From Streptomyces sp. NBC_00459 (lineage in GTDB: Bacteria; Actinomycetota; Actinomycetes; Streptomycetales; Streptomycetaceae), in the NCBI RefSeq assembly GCF_036013955.1, contig NZ_CP107903.1, positions 1,550,001 through 1,614,000 of the forward strand: a stretch of 64,000 bases of DNA, read 5' to 3'. Of this stretch, positions 8,306 through 16,874 are shown piece after piece (the stretch's first letter is position 1; each line of letters begins with the position of its first letter). Position numbers and translations under genes: made by a program. The notes under the pieces are model-generated. The model was not told where the DNA came from and did not search any database. It saw only the letters and a program-made list of their open reading frames with translations.

Positions 8306-9523
8306 TTACCGCGCCAGGTCGTAGGCGTACGACGCGGTGAACGTGCCGGGGGTGCCCTTGCAGCCGTCCGACTCCCCCGGCAGCTTGACCCACAGATAGG
8401 CGTCGATCCGCGCCTCGCCGGTGTTGGTGGTCGGCGCCCGGCCGAGTTTCCGGCCCGCCGGGTCGCACCACTCGCCGTCGGCCGGGGCGCCGTTGCCGTT
8501 GCGGCTGGTGTCGATCACGGCACCCAGGCCGGCGGGGCCGCCGAGGGCGTCGAGGACCTGTCGGTCGTAGGAGATCTCGTCGTCCGTGCGGTGGAAGTTG
8601 GAGACGTTGCTGAAGACGCCGTCGGAGGAGGCGGCCGAGGCGGCGCCCGCCTGACGGAGCAGGGTCGCCTGCTTGGCGGGGGCGTTCCAGCCGGAGTGGC
8701 CCGCGTCGTAGTAGACGCGGGCGTTGGGGTCGGCGGCCTTCAGGACGCGGCCCGCGCGGGCCAGCGAGGCGAAGCGGGCGGTGCGCTGAGCGGTGGAGAG
8801 ACAGTCGGACAGGGCGACCGAGTCGGGCTCCAGGACGACGATGACCTCGTCGGAGCCGAGGCCCGCCGCGAACGCGTCGATCCAGTCGTCGTACGCGTCG
8901 AGGCCGGGCGCGCCGCCCTGGGAGGCGCCGCCGCAGTCGCGGTCCGGAACGGCGTACGGCACAAGCACCGGGACCCGGCCGGCGACCGCCGCGCCCGCGG
9001 TGACCGCGCGGACCCGGGCGGTGATCGTCGACGGCGAGAAGTCGGCGAACCAGACCGCCGCCGGGCGGTCGGCGATCTCCGCCTCGATGACGGGGCGGCG
9101 CGGATCGTCGCGGTGGGTGCCGACCCAGTCGAGGACCTGGGAGTCCGGGTAGCGGTAGAGGCGGGCGGACGCCTGGGCGGGCGCCTGCTTCGCCTCGGGC
9201 CCGGGCTTCGGCGCCGTGGGCGAGGGCGTGCGGCTCGGTTCCTTCGCCTTCGTCGTTCGGGCGGACGGGGAGGGCGACTTCGAGGCGCTCGGTGTGGGCG
9301 GGGCCGACGTCACGGCCGGCAGCGGGGCGAGCAGGGGTGAGCTGGTCGCCTCGGGCCTGGCCTCGTCGGCACCGCCACCGCCGGTGTCGAGCGCGGAGAG
9401 CAGCCCGGTGGCGGTGCCGACGGCGACCACGACCGAGGCGGCGGCGACCATGACGGAACGCCGGGCGGCGCGCCTGCGTTCGGCCCGGCGCGCGGCCAGG
9501 CGGTGGGCGCGCAAGCCTGACAC
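8306..9523 (-). CDS. Glycoside hydrolase family 6 endoglucanase/cellobiohydrolase, membrane-anchored
   Basis: This 405-residue protein probably cleaves beta-1,4-glucan by inversion outside the membrane. It has an Arg-rich N-terminus, a hydrophobic segment (about 25-45, SVMVAAASVVVAVGTATGLL), a Pro/Ser/Thr linker (about 60-118) and a GH6 domain. Family motifs are VLVPYAVPDRDCGG (the Asp of RDC, near 196, is the usual general acid), VVLEPDSV (230), YYDAGHSGW, VIDTSRNGNG and AYLWVKLPGESDG. No signal-peptidase site is obvious after the hydrophobic segment, so it may stay anchored. There is no cellulose-binding domain. No clear CebR-type palindrome was seen upstream. Confidence 0.92.
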   Translation of the reverse strand: MSGLRAHRLAARRAERRRAARRSVMVAAASVVVAVGTATGLLSALDTGGGGADEARPEATSSPLLAPLPAVTSAPPTPSASKSPSPSARTTKAKEPSRTPSPTAPKPGPEAKQAPAQASARLYRYPDSQVLDWVGTHRDDPRRPVIEAEIADRPAAVWFADFSPSTITARVRAVTAGAAVAGRVPVLVPYAVPDRDCGGASQGGAPGLDAYDDWIDAFAAGLGSDEVIVVLEPDSVALSDCLSTAQRTARFASLARAGRVLKAADPNARVYYDAGHSGWNAPAKQATLLRQAGAASAASSDGVFSNVSNFHRTDDEISYDRQVLDALGGPAGLGAVIDTSRNGNGAPADGEWCDPAGRKLGRAPTTNTGEARIDAYLWVKLPGESDGCKGTPGTFTASYAYDLAR

Positions 9524-9626
9524 GTACAGCTCCTCTTCCTCTGCCGCGGCGGGCGCGTTCCCCCGTTCTGGGGAAGCGTCCGGCCCGGCGGCACGTGCGC
9601 CAGCCTAGGACTGGGACCCTGCCCTC

Positions 9627-10301
9627 ATGGTGCAATTGGAACAGTTCACCACTTCTGTCGACCACGTCCTCTCCCGTATGCGCGCGCTGGAGGCACATCT
9701 GCCGCCGCGCGACGGGCTGGCGGTCTTCAACCGCGTCTACCTCGCCGTCACGGAGGCCTTCGACCGGCGTCTGGAGGCCGGCGCGTTCCCCGACGCCGAG
9801 GCCGCGATCACTTTGGACGTACGGTTCGCCGAGCGGTATCTACGGGTGGCAGAGGACGACCACGCGCCGGCCTGCTGGCGCCCGTTGCTCCAGTTCCGCC
9901 ACCATCCCGGCGTACGACCGCTGCAGTTCGCGCTCGCGGGCATCAATGCGCACATCGGGCACGACCTGGCGCTCGCCGTCCTGGACGCCTGTCGTACGCT
10001 CGACTGCGAACCGGCCGATCTGGAGGACGAGTTCGAGCGCGTGGGTGATCTACTCGTCTCGCTGGAGGAACGCATCCGCGAAGAGCTGATGCCGGGCCCC
10101 GACCTGCTCCAGATCGCCGATCCGCTCACCCACCTGCTCGGCGCGTGGAGCATGGAGCGGGCCCGGGCCGCCACCTGGTCGGCGGCCCGCACGCTGTGGG
10201 CGCTGCGCCGGCTGCCCGATGTCACCGAGGAGTTCACCGACCGCCTCGACGCGGCGGTCGGCTTCGCGAGCCGCATGCTCCTCACGCCACTGCCGGACTG
10301 A
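9627..10301 (+). CDS. DUF5995 family protein
   Basis: This 224-residue soluble, helix-rich protein is of unknown function. Features include MRALEAHLPPRDGLAVFNRVYLAVTEAF near the start, FRHHPGVRPLQFALAGINAHIGHDLALA in the middle (quoted here as landmarks FRHHPGV and GINAHIGHDLA) and a helical tail. The conserved histidines in INAHIGHD could bind a metal, which is speculation. The DUF5995 assignment is by recollection of the GINAHI-HDL pattern. ATG at 9627 lies 103 bases from the divergent GH6 gene, so the two share a promoter region. Confidence 0.7.
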   Translation: MVQLEQFTTSVDHVLSRMRALEAHLPPRDGLAVFNRVYLAVTEAFDRRLEAGAFPDAEAAITLDVRFAERYLRVAEDDHAPACWRPLLQFRHHPGVRPLQFALAGINAHIGHDLALAVLDACRTLDCEPADLEDEFERVGDLLVSLEERIREELMPGPDLLQIADPLTHLLGAWSMERARAATWSAARTLWALRRLPDVTEEFTDRLDAAVGFASRMLLTPLPD

Positions 10302-10341
10302 TCCGGCCAACTCCCGCGCACGGCCCCCGCCATAGCTAGAT

Positions 10342-10356
10342 GAACGTTGTACGTTC
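10342..10356. promoter_or_regulatory. Palindrome upstream of LLM oxidoreductase
   Basis: GAACGT, a 3-base spacer, then ACGTTC form a perfect inverted repeat 36 bases before the ATG at 10392. The size and symmetry resemble TetR-type operators, but no TetR gene lies nearby. A regulator elsewhere on the chromosome is one possibility. Confidence 0.45.
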
Positions 10357-10391
10357 GATGGCCAGAGCATCTCTTGCGAAGGAGCACGAGT

Positions 10392-11321
10392 ATGGCCGTC
10401 CGTCTGGGTCTGGGTCTTCCGCAGTCACGGCAGTACGAGATCGGACGGGACGTGCCGGACGTGGCACGCGCGGCCGAGCAGATCGGCTACGAGAGTTTGT
10501 GGGTGTTCGAACGCGCCCTGTATCCGGAACCGGCGACCCAGGGCCTGTACGGCATGGAGGGCGTCCCCTGGCCCGACGCGTACCGCGGTCTCGCCGACCC
10601 GCTGGTGACGCTGACGCTGGCCTCCGCGGCCACCGAGCGCGCCCGCCTCGGCACCAGCGTGCTGGTCGCCCCGCTGCACGGCCCCTTCCAACTGGCCCGC
10701 ACGCTCGGCACGTTGGACGCGGCGAGCGGCGGCCGGGTGGTGGCGGGCCTGGGCACCGGCTGGTCCCTCGACGAGTACGCCGCCGCGGGGGTGGCCCCGT
10801 TCGCCGAGCGCGGCCGGGTCCTGGACGAGATCCTCGACGTGTGCCGGGCGGTCTGGGGCCCGGACCCGGTCCAGTACGAGGGCAGCCTGACGAAGATCGC
10901 ATCGTCCGTCGTCGGCCCCAAGCCCGCCCGGCCTATACCGATATTCCTGCCCGCCTTCAGCAAGAAGTCCCTGACCCGCCTCGTCGAACGCGGCGACGGC
11001 TGGAACCCGATCGCCATGGGCGCCGAGCAACTCGCCACCCAGTGGCGGCAGGTGCAGGACTTCGCCGCCGAGAAGGGCCGCACGAGGCCGATCGAAACGG
11101 CGGTGCGGGTGAACCCCTCCTACACGGCGAAGGCGTACGACGGTGCCGACCGCCGGCCCTTCCAGGGCAGCGTCGACCAGATCGTGACGGACCTGGCCGC
11201 CCATGCCGAGATCGGCCTCGACGAGTTCTTCTTCGACTTCGGCGACGCCCCGAGGGACGCCGGCGAACTCAAGGAGCTGGCCGCCGAGTTGTACGAGGCG
11301 GCTCGGGCGGCCGGGATCTGA
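10392..11321 (+). CDS. LLM-class (F420-dependent-type) oxidoreductase
   Basis: This 309-residue luciferase-like TIM barrel has GLGLPQSRQYEIGRDVP at the start, ARLGTSVLVAPLHGPFQLARTLGTLD, VVAGLGTGWSLDEYAAAG and PIFLPAFSKKSLTRL. In actinobacteria such proteins usually use coenzyme F420, sometimes FMN, in hydride-transfer reactions. The cofactor and substrate cannot be told here. ATG at 10392 gives the usual family N-terminus; an earlier in-frame codon at 10347 lies inside the palindrome region and is rejected. Its end is 17 bases from the convergent amine oxidase gene. Confidence 0.88.
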   Translation: MAVRLGLGLPQSRQYEIGRDVPDVARAAEQIGYESLWVFERALYPEPATQGLYGMEGVPWPDAYRGLADPLVTLTLASAATERARLGTSVLVAPLHGPFQLARTLGTLDAASGGRVVAGLGTGWSLDEYAAAGVAPFAERGRVLDEILDVCRAVWGPDPVQYEGSLTKIASSVVGPKPARPIPIFLPAFSKKSLTRLVERGDGWNPIAMGAEQLATQWRQVQDFAAEKGRTRPIETAVRVNPSYTAKAYDGADRRPFQGSVDQIVTDLAAHAEIGLDEFFFDFGDAPRDAGELKELAAELYEAARAAGI

Positions 11322-11337
11322 CCGACCCCGACCGCCT

Positions 11338-13035
11338 CTAATCCTCGGGGAGTTCGACGGGCGCGATCTCGTCGTACACGTCACCGGGGCCCGGGTTGGT
11401 CGGGTCAGTGGTCCCACCGAAGTGGTGCATGACGCCCCAGACCGCGTTCAGCGCGGTCTGGACGGCGCCCTCGGCCCAGCCCGCCGTCCAGGAGATGTCG
11501 TCGCCGGCGAGGAAGATGCCCCGCTTGTCGGCGGGCAGCCGGTCCTGCATGAAGTGCGTGAACAGGCGCCGCTGGTAACGGTAGTGACCGGGCAGGTTGG
11601 CCTTGAACGCGCCCATGAAGTACGGCTCGTTCTCCCAGGAGACGGTGACCGGGTTGCCGATGACGTGCTTCCGGATGTCGACCTTCGGATAGATCTCGCC
11701 GAGCGATTTCAGCATGACCTCCATCCGCTCGTTCGCGGACAGCGGCAGCCACTTGAGGCTGTCGTCGCACCACGTGTACGAGAGGCAGATGACAGCGGGC
11801 CTGTCCGGACCGTCGTCGAGGAGGTAGGTCCCGCGCGTCATACGGTCGGTGAGGGTCATCGACATGACGTCCCGGCCCGTGCTCTCGTCCTTGTCGAGCC
11901 AGAACGGCCGGTCGACGGGCACGAAGAGCTTGCTGGACTCCATGTAGTGGGTGCGCTCGATGGCGGTCCAGTGGTCGATCGGGAAGAGCGAGTCGTCGCA
12001 GGCGATCTTCGAGAGCAGCATCCAGGACTGGGCGGTGAAGACGGCCGCCGGGTACGTACGGATGTCGCCGCCCGCGTCGGTGACGGTGATCCGGTTGCCG
12101 GCGGTGCGGTGGAGACGGGTCACGGCCGGGCGCGGTACGCCGTTCACGTGCAGGGACGCGAGGGAGGTCCCGTACGGCCAGTGGAGGATCTTCCCGGGCT
12201 CGCGTTCCCAGAGCCGCAGCGGCAGTTGCTGGCTGCCGCCCACGATGCCCCGGTGGTGGTCGTCGGCCTCGGTGTAGACGACCCGCAGGATCTCCAGGAT
12301 CGAGTTGGGGAAGTCGGTGTCCCAGCCGCCCGTCCCGAAGCCGACCTGGCCGAATATCTCGCGGTGCCGGAACGACTTGAAGGCCTCGGAGTCGCAGAGG
12401 AAGCCGTAGAAGGTCTGGTTGTCGAGCTTCTCGACGAGCCGTGCCCAGATCTCGCGGATGCGCGGGATGTCGCGCTCGCGCAGGGCCCGGTTCATGTCGG
12501 AGAAGTCCGCGCCCTCTTCGAGGCACGTGTTCCAGGCCTCGGCGACATCACGGTAGACCTGCGGCAGATCGCCGACCGTCTCGGCGTAGTGCGACTCGCC
12601 CTTGAGGTCGACGACCGTCGAAGGTGTGCATTCCGCGAGGGGGTTGGGGAACGGCCTGGTCTCCAGGTCCACCAGGTCGATGTAGTGCTGGAGGGCGGTC
12701 GAGGAGGGCGGGAAGCGCATCGCGCCCATCTCTGCGGTGAGGGAGGGGTCGCAGCCGTCGAACCCGACGGTCCGCAGCCGCCCGCCGATCCGATCGGCCT
12801 CGTACACCACGGGCTTGAGGCCCATCTTCATCAGCTCGTACGCGGCGATGATCCCCGACAGCCCGCCGCCGATGACGGCGACCTCGGTACCGTGCTCGGT
12901 CGCGGGCACCTGCCCCAGGCCGGCCGGATGGGCGAGGAAGTCGTCGTAGGCGTAGGGGAAGTCCGGCCCGAACATGGTGATCGGCGGCTGCTGCGCGTCG
13001 GTGTGCTGGACGGCGGTGGGCACCGTGGACGTCAT
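11338..13035 (-). CDS. Flavin-dependent amine oxidase / amino-acid oxidase
   Basis: This 565-residue flavoenzyme has a Rossmann FAD site VAVIGGGLSGIIAAYELMKMG (begins near residue 52, quoted in part), the second FAD contact VYEADRIGGRLRT, GAMRFP, and the C-terminal amine-oxidase FAD motif GIFLAGDDISWTAGWAEGA. It should oxidise an amine or amino acid, with FAD reoxidised by oxygen. Length and motifs resemble aromatic amino-acid oxidases and 2-monooxygenases. There is no signal peptide. The ATG is preceded by AAGGAG, 61 bases after a carbon-nitrogen hydrolase gene, so the pair is one transcript. If the enzyme is a 2-monooxygenase, the hydrolase would act on its amide product. Confidence 0.85.
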   Translation of the reverse strand: MTSTVPTAVQHTDAQQPPITMFGPDFPYAYDDFLAHPAGLGQVPATEHGTEVAVIGGGLSGIIAAYELMKMGLKPVVYEADRIGGRLRTVGFDGCDPSLTAEMGAMRFPPSSTALQHYIDLVDLETRPFPNPLAECTPSTVVDLKGESHYAETVGDLPQVYRDVAEAWNTCLEEGADFSDMNRALRERDIPRIREIWARLVEKLDNQTFYGFLCDSEAFKSFRHREIFGQVGFGTGGWDTDFPNSILEILRVVYTEADDHHRGIVGGSQQLPLRLWEREPGKILHWPYGTSLASLHVNGVPRPAVTRLHRTAGNRITVTDAGGDIRTYPAAVFTAQSWMLLSKIACDDSLFPIDHWTAIERTHYMESSKLFVPVDRPFWLDKDESTGRDVMSMTLTDRMTRGTYLLDDGPDRPAVICLSYTWCDDSLKWLPLSANERMEVMLKSLGEIYPKVDIRKHVIGNPVTVSWENEPYFMGAFKANLPGHYRYQRRLFTHFMQDRLPADKRGIFLAGDDISWTAGWAEGAVQTALNAVWGVMHHFGGTTDPTNPGPGDVYDEIAPVELPED

Positions 13036-13096
13036 GGGGTACGGACTCCTTGCGGGGTGAAGCAGGTGAAGGGGGTACGGAAAAAACGGGGGAGGC

Positions 13097-13885
13097 TCAG
13101 CCGAGGGAGCCGTACAGGCCGGGACGCCGGTCCTGGAGGTACGGGTTCGCCTCGCGGGAGGCGGCGAGGAGAACGGGGTCGACGTCGGCGAGGAGGAGTT
13201 CCTCGCCGCGGCCGGCCCGGGTGCGGGCGACTCCGTCGGGACCGGCGAGCGTGGAGAGCCCGACGAATTCGAACTCCCCTTCCTGGCCTACCCGGTTGAC
13301 GTAGGCGACGTACAGCTGGTTCTCGAAGGCCCGCACCGGGACGACAGACTCGGCGACGAACTGGAAGGGGTGCATCTGCGCCGTCGGGACCAGGAGGAGG
13401 TCGGTGCCCGCGAGGGCGTGGGCGCGGACGTTCTCCGGGAACTCGACGTCGTAACAGATCATCAGGCCGATCCGGAGACCGTCGAGTTCGGCCTGTACGA
13501 CGGACTGCTCGCCCGGCGTGAAGTGGTCGCGTTCGAAGCAGCCGAAGAGGTGGGTCTTGCGGTAGTTGGCGAGCCGGTCACCGTCGGCGGAGACGAGCTG
13601 CGCGGAGTTGAAGACCTGGTCGCCGGCCCGCTCGGGGTAGCCGTAGGCGATGGCGAGACCGTGTCGGCCGGCGATCTCGGCGACCGCGTCGGCGGAGTCC
13701 CCGTCGGCGGGCTCGGCGAGGTGGCCGATGCCGTCGCCGATCGCGTACCCGGTGAGGAACATCTCCGGCGCGGCCAGCAGCGCGGCGCCCGCGGCGGCGG
13801 CCCGGCCCGCGGCCTCGTCGAGCACCTTGAGGTTCTCGACGAGGGAACCGGGGCGGCCGGAGCTCTGGAGCAGGGCGGTGCGCAT
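13097..13885 (-). CDS. Carbon-nitrogen hydrolase (nitrilase superfamily amidase)
   Basis: This 262-residue nitrilase-fold enzyme hydrolyses a non-peptide C-N bond. The catalytic triad is visible: Glu in LLAAPEMFLTGY (about residue 41), Lys in YRKTHLFG (about 112) and Cys in LMICYDVEFPEN (about 147). It starts MRTALLQSSGRPG and has no leader. It is the first gene of a two-gene unit with the flavin amine oxidase downstream. That arrangement suggests oxidation of an amine or amino acid to an amide or nitrile, then hydrolysis to the acid. The substrate is unknown; omega-amidase-like roles are also possible. Confidence 0.88.
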   Translation of the reverse strand: MRTALLQSSGRPGSLVENLKVLDEAAGRAAAAGAALLAAPEMFLTGYAIGDGIGHLAEPADGDSADAVAEIAGRHGLAIAYGYPERAGDQVFNSAQLVSADGDRLANYRKTHLFGCFERDHFTPGEQSVVQAELDGLRIGLMICYDVEFPENVRAHALAGTDLLLVPTAQMHPFQFVAESVVPVRAFENQLYVAYVNRVGQEGEFEFVGLSTLAGPDGVARTRAGRGEELLLADVDPVLLAASREANPYLQDRRPGLYGSLG

Positions 13886-14029
13886 GCGGGGTCCTTGCAG
13901 GGGCTTAAGGGGGGTTGAGGGCCAGATAGACGGTACGGGGGGTGGGCACGGCGGTACAAGGAGCAGCTGTTGCGCGCTGACAGGCGAATCGTTGCGTGAA
14001 GCGGGGGCGAGGCGACGATTCGTTGTTCC

Positions 14030-14252
14030 GCCCCCGCCGCCCCTACCCGTCCCATCCTCGGGGGCTGCGCCCCCGAACCCCCGCTCCGGCCCTGAACGGG
14101 CCTTGTCCTCAAACGCCGGACGGGCTGGGGGTGCCGGCCGGGGCTTGATCTTTCAGCCCGTCCGGCGTTTGAGGACGAGCGCCTTCAGCGCGAAAGGGGG
14201 GTCTGGGGGCGCAGCCCCCAGTAACGAGATGGGACGGGTAGGGGCGGCGGGG
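14030..14252. repeat. Family A intergenic repeat, long inverted pair
   Basis: The 382-base gap between the hydrolase and the HAD-EEP gene is filled mainly by two inverted copies of one GC-rich element. The left copy (about 14031-14127) includes cgcccctacccgtcccatc and tcaaacgccggacgggctg. The right copy (about 14154-14250) has the reverse complements, cagcccgtccggcgtttga and gatgggacgggtaggggcg. Smaller hairpins (gggggc-gcgcccccg type) sit inside each arm. Related copies lie at 33276-33389 and 53471-53648. The element may end transcription or be a dispersed repeat; it has no coding capacity that I can support. Confidence 0.8.
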
Positions 14253-14267
14253 GGCGAGGAAAAACCT

Positions 14268-15782
14268 CTACCGGAGCCCGAACGTGGTCAGTACCGCCGC
14301 GTGGTCCGAAGGCCAGACATTGCCGGCCACCTCGGGCCACGCATGCACCGCCCCGCTCACCACCACCCGGGAATCCAGCACCCTCAACCCCCTCCCCCCG
14401 TACAGCACGAAGTCGATCCGGTCCTGCGGCTCGGGCCGGCCACTCCCGTCCTCGTGCTCGACGTGGATCGGCGACCAGGTGTGACCGGGCTCCCGGACCG
14501 GGTCCGGATGCACCTCCCGGTACGAGTCCCGCAGCCCCGCCTCCTGCGCCGCCTTCGTCACCGGCCACTCCACCCCGGGCCAGTCCAGATGCGACGGCGT
14601 GTTGAAGTCCCCGACGAGCACGACGGGCACGACCCGGGTGGAGGCGGCGTCCGCGGCCGCAGCTCCGGTCCGCCGCAGGATCTCCCGCATCCGCTCCAGC
14701 CGCCCCGCCTCCTTGCCGATCACCTCATCCGCCGGAAGCCCGTTGAAGTGGACCTCGTAAGGCCCGTACGGCGCGCAGTCGAGGTGGGCGCTCCAGACGT
14801 CGACCTCCTGCCCCGCGTCCAGCCGGACGCGTACCCCGGTCGCCCCGTAGAAGCCGACGTCCGGGTCACCGTGGTGCGCGGTGATCGGATACCGGCTGAT
14901 GACACCCAGGTTCGGGCCCGCCTGGTGGTGGTACCAGCCGAGCGCCTCCGCCAGTTCCCGGGCGGAGGTGCCGGCGGTCTCCTGAAGACCGACGACGTCG
15001 GCGCCCGTCTCGGCGATGACCTTGAGCTGCTTCGCACGGTGGTCGTCGATCTTCGTACCGCCCAGCCACAGGTTCCAGCTCATCACCCGGAGCTGTCGCT
15101 CGGGGGTGACCATGGCGTCGAGCCGCGCCACGGTGACCCCGGCCAGGCTGGTCAGCACCGTCCGGCCGGGCGCCGCCTCGATCGGCGCGAGTGAGGGAAC
15201 GGCGAGCACCGCGCAGCCGGCCGCCTCGGCCGAGGTGACGCCGGTCTCGGTGTCCTCGACGGCCACGCAGGCGGCCGGGTCGACGCCCAGGGCGTGGCAG
15301 GCGGCGAGGTACGGATCGGGGGCGGGCTTGGTGTGTTCGGTGTCGTCGGCGGTGACGGAGACCGCGAAACGGGAGGCGCCGAGCGCTTTGAGTACGGTGT
15401 CGGCGACAGCCCTGGGGGAGGCGGTGACCAGGGCGGTGGGTATGCCGGCCTCGGCGAGCGCGTCGAGCAGGTCGAGGGCGCCGGGGCGGGGCACGATGCC
15501 GGTGCGGACGCGCACCGCGAACTCGCGGTGCAGTTCGGCGGCGAGGCGGCCGGGCTCCGCCCCCGTGGCGGCGGCCAGCCAGTCGGCGGTGTGCTCGACC
15601 GGCCGACCGAGCACATCGGGCTGGTCCGCCTCGGTCAGCGGTCTCCCGGCGACCTGTTCCACCGCCTCCCACCACAGCCGCTCGGTGTCGACGAGCGTGC
15701 CGTCCATGTCGAACAGGGCTGCCTGGAGCTGGAGTTGTGGCAGGCCGGAGGTGTCGGAGGTACGGGGGATGTGGGGGGTCAC
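14268..15782 (-). CDS. Fusion of HAD phosphatase and endonuclease/exonuclease/phosphatase domain
   Basis: This 504-residue two-domain enzyme has no signal peptide. Residues about 20-225 are a beta-phosphoglucomutase-type HAD hydrolase: FDMDGTLVDT (24-33) with the nucleophile Asp25, VTAS, the Lys in HTKPAPDPY, and the VAVEDTETG metal site. Residues about 232-504 are an EEP domain with all key motifs: SWNLWLGG, VGLQET, SAHLDC, GDFNTP, DRIDFVLY and SDHAAV. Together they could cleave a phosphodiester and then a phosphomonoester. It is the last gene of an ABC importer operon, 28 bases after the ATPase gene. The substrate is unknown. Confidence 0.88.
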   Translation of the reverse strand: MTPHIPRTSDTSGLPQLQLQAALFDMDGTLVDTERLWWEAVEQVAGRPLTEADQPDVLGRPVEHTADWLAAATGAEPGRLAAELHREFAVRVRTGIVPRPGALDLLDALAEAGIPTALVTASPRAVADTVLKALGASRFAVSVTADDTEHTKPAPDPYLAACHALGVDPAACVAVEDTETGVTSAEAAGCAVLAVPSLAPIEAAPGRTVLTSLAGVTVARLDAMVTPERQLRVMSWNLWLGGTKIDDHRAKQLKVIAETGADVVGLQETAGTSARELAEALGWYHHQAGPNLGVISRYPITAHHGDPDVGFYGATGVRVRLDAGQEVDVWSAHLDCAPYGPYEVHFNGLPADEVIGKEAGRLERMREILRRTGAAAADAASTRVVPVVLVGDFNTPSHLDWPGVEWPVTKAAQEAGLRDSYREVHPDPVREPGHTWSPIHVEHEDGSGRPEPQDRIDFVLYGGRGLRVLDSRVVVSGAVHAWPEVAGNVWPSDHAAVLTTFGLR

Positions 15783-15810
15783 GTTTCTCTCTCTCGCAAA
15801 TTCTTGTTCA

Positions 15811-16869
15811 CTACGGGCGGTTGGCGCGCTCTGCCACCAGCACCGGCCGCTCCGGCAACGACACGTGTACCGCCGTTCCCGCGCCCAGCGTGACGGCCTC
15901 GTGCGCGGGCAGGTCGGCCTTCACCTCCGTGCCGTCCACGAGCCTTACGGTGATCCGGGTGACCGCGCCGAGGAAGGCCGTGGCCACCACCCGCGCGTCA
16001 CCCCCCGCGTCGGCGCCGACCCGCACCGCCTCGGGCCGGACCAGTACGTCGACCTCGGCGGTGGCCGGCGCCTCACCGTCGACCGGGAGCCGCTGCCCGA
16101 GCACCTCGACCGAGCCTGCGTCCAGCCGCCCCGGAATCCGGCTCATCGTGCCGACGAACTCGGCGACGAAGGCGGTGGCGGGCCGGCCGTACAACTCGGC
16201 GGGGGCGGCGCACTGTTCGAGTCGCCCGGAGTGCATCACGGCGACCCGGTCGGCCATGGACAGAGCCTCCTCCTGATCGTGCGTCACGAACAGGGTGGTG
16301 ATGCCGAGTTCCTGTTGCAGCCGCCGGATCTCCTCGCGCAGGTTCAGCCGCACCTTGGCGTCGAGCGCCGACAGCGGCTCGTCGAGGAGCAGTACACGCG
16401 GACGCAGGGCGAGTGCGCGGGCCAGTGCGACGCGCTGCTGCTGGCCGCCGGAGAGCTGGTGCGGAAACTGCTCGCCCTTGTCGGCGAGGCCCACGAGGTC
16501 GAGCAACTCGGCGGCTCGGGCGCGCCGTTCGGACGTACGCACCTTGCGCATCCGCAGCCCGAAGGCCACGTTGTCGAGGGCACTGAGGTGCGGGAAGAGG
16601 CTGTACGACTGGAAGACCATGCCGGCGTCCCGACGGTGGGCCGGGACCTGGGTGACATCCTCACCGTCCACCAACACCTCACCGGCGTCGGGGTGTTCGA
16701 ACCCGGCGAGCATGCGCAGCGCTGTGGTCTTGCCGCAGCCGGAGGGACCGAGCAGCGCGAGCAGCTCCCCCGGCCGCACGGCGAGGTCGAGTCCGTCGAG
16801 GGCGACGGTCGGGCCGAACTCCCGGCGCAGGCCCCGGAATTCGACAGTGGCTGCCTTGTCGAGCGTCAT
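15811..16869 (-). CDS. ABC transporter ATPase (iron/AEP/polyamine type)
   Basis: This 352-residue ATPase powers the importer encoded upstream. Walker A is GPSGCGKTT, the Q-loop region is MVFQSYSLFPHL, the signature is LSGGQQQRVALARAL, Walker B is LLLDEPLSALD, and the H-loop is FVTHDQEEAL. A C-terminal TOBE-like domain (about 240-352, VLVRPEAVRV) is typical of the ferric iron, 2-aminoethylphosphonate and polyamine group. ATG at 16869 has AAGGG at good spacing. ATG at 16878 overlaps the permease stop (ATGA) and is the alternative. The operon order is binding protein, permease, permease, ATPase, HAD-EEP. Confidence 0.93.
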   Translation of the reverse strand: MTLDKAATVEFRGLRREFGPTVALDGLDLAVRPGELLALLGPSGCGKTTALRMLAGFEHPDAGEVLVDGEDVTQVPAHRRDAGMVFQSYSLFPHLSALDNVAFGLRMRKVRTSERRARAAELLDLVGLADKGEQFPHQLSGGQQQRVALARALALRPRVLLLDEPLSALDAKVRLNLREEIRRLQQELGITTLFVTHDQEEALSMADRVAVMHSGRLEQCAAPAELYGRPATAFVAEFVGTMSRIPGRLDAGSVEVLGQRLPVDGEAPATAEVDVLVRPEAVRVGADAGGDARVVATAFLGAVTRITVRLVDGTEVKADLPAHEAVTLGAGTAVHVSLPERPVLVAERANRP

Positions 16870-16874
16870 GTGGA

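Noticed and set aside
9524..9626. CebR-type operator (TGGGAGCGCTCCCA) for the GH6 cellulase
   Set aside because: No match was found in the gap between the cellulase and its divergent neighbour.
11203..13299. 698-codon open frame opposite the amine oxidase
   Set aside because: It is an antisense shadow; the oxidase on the minus strand has FAD motifs at both ends and a good ribosome site.
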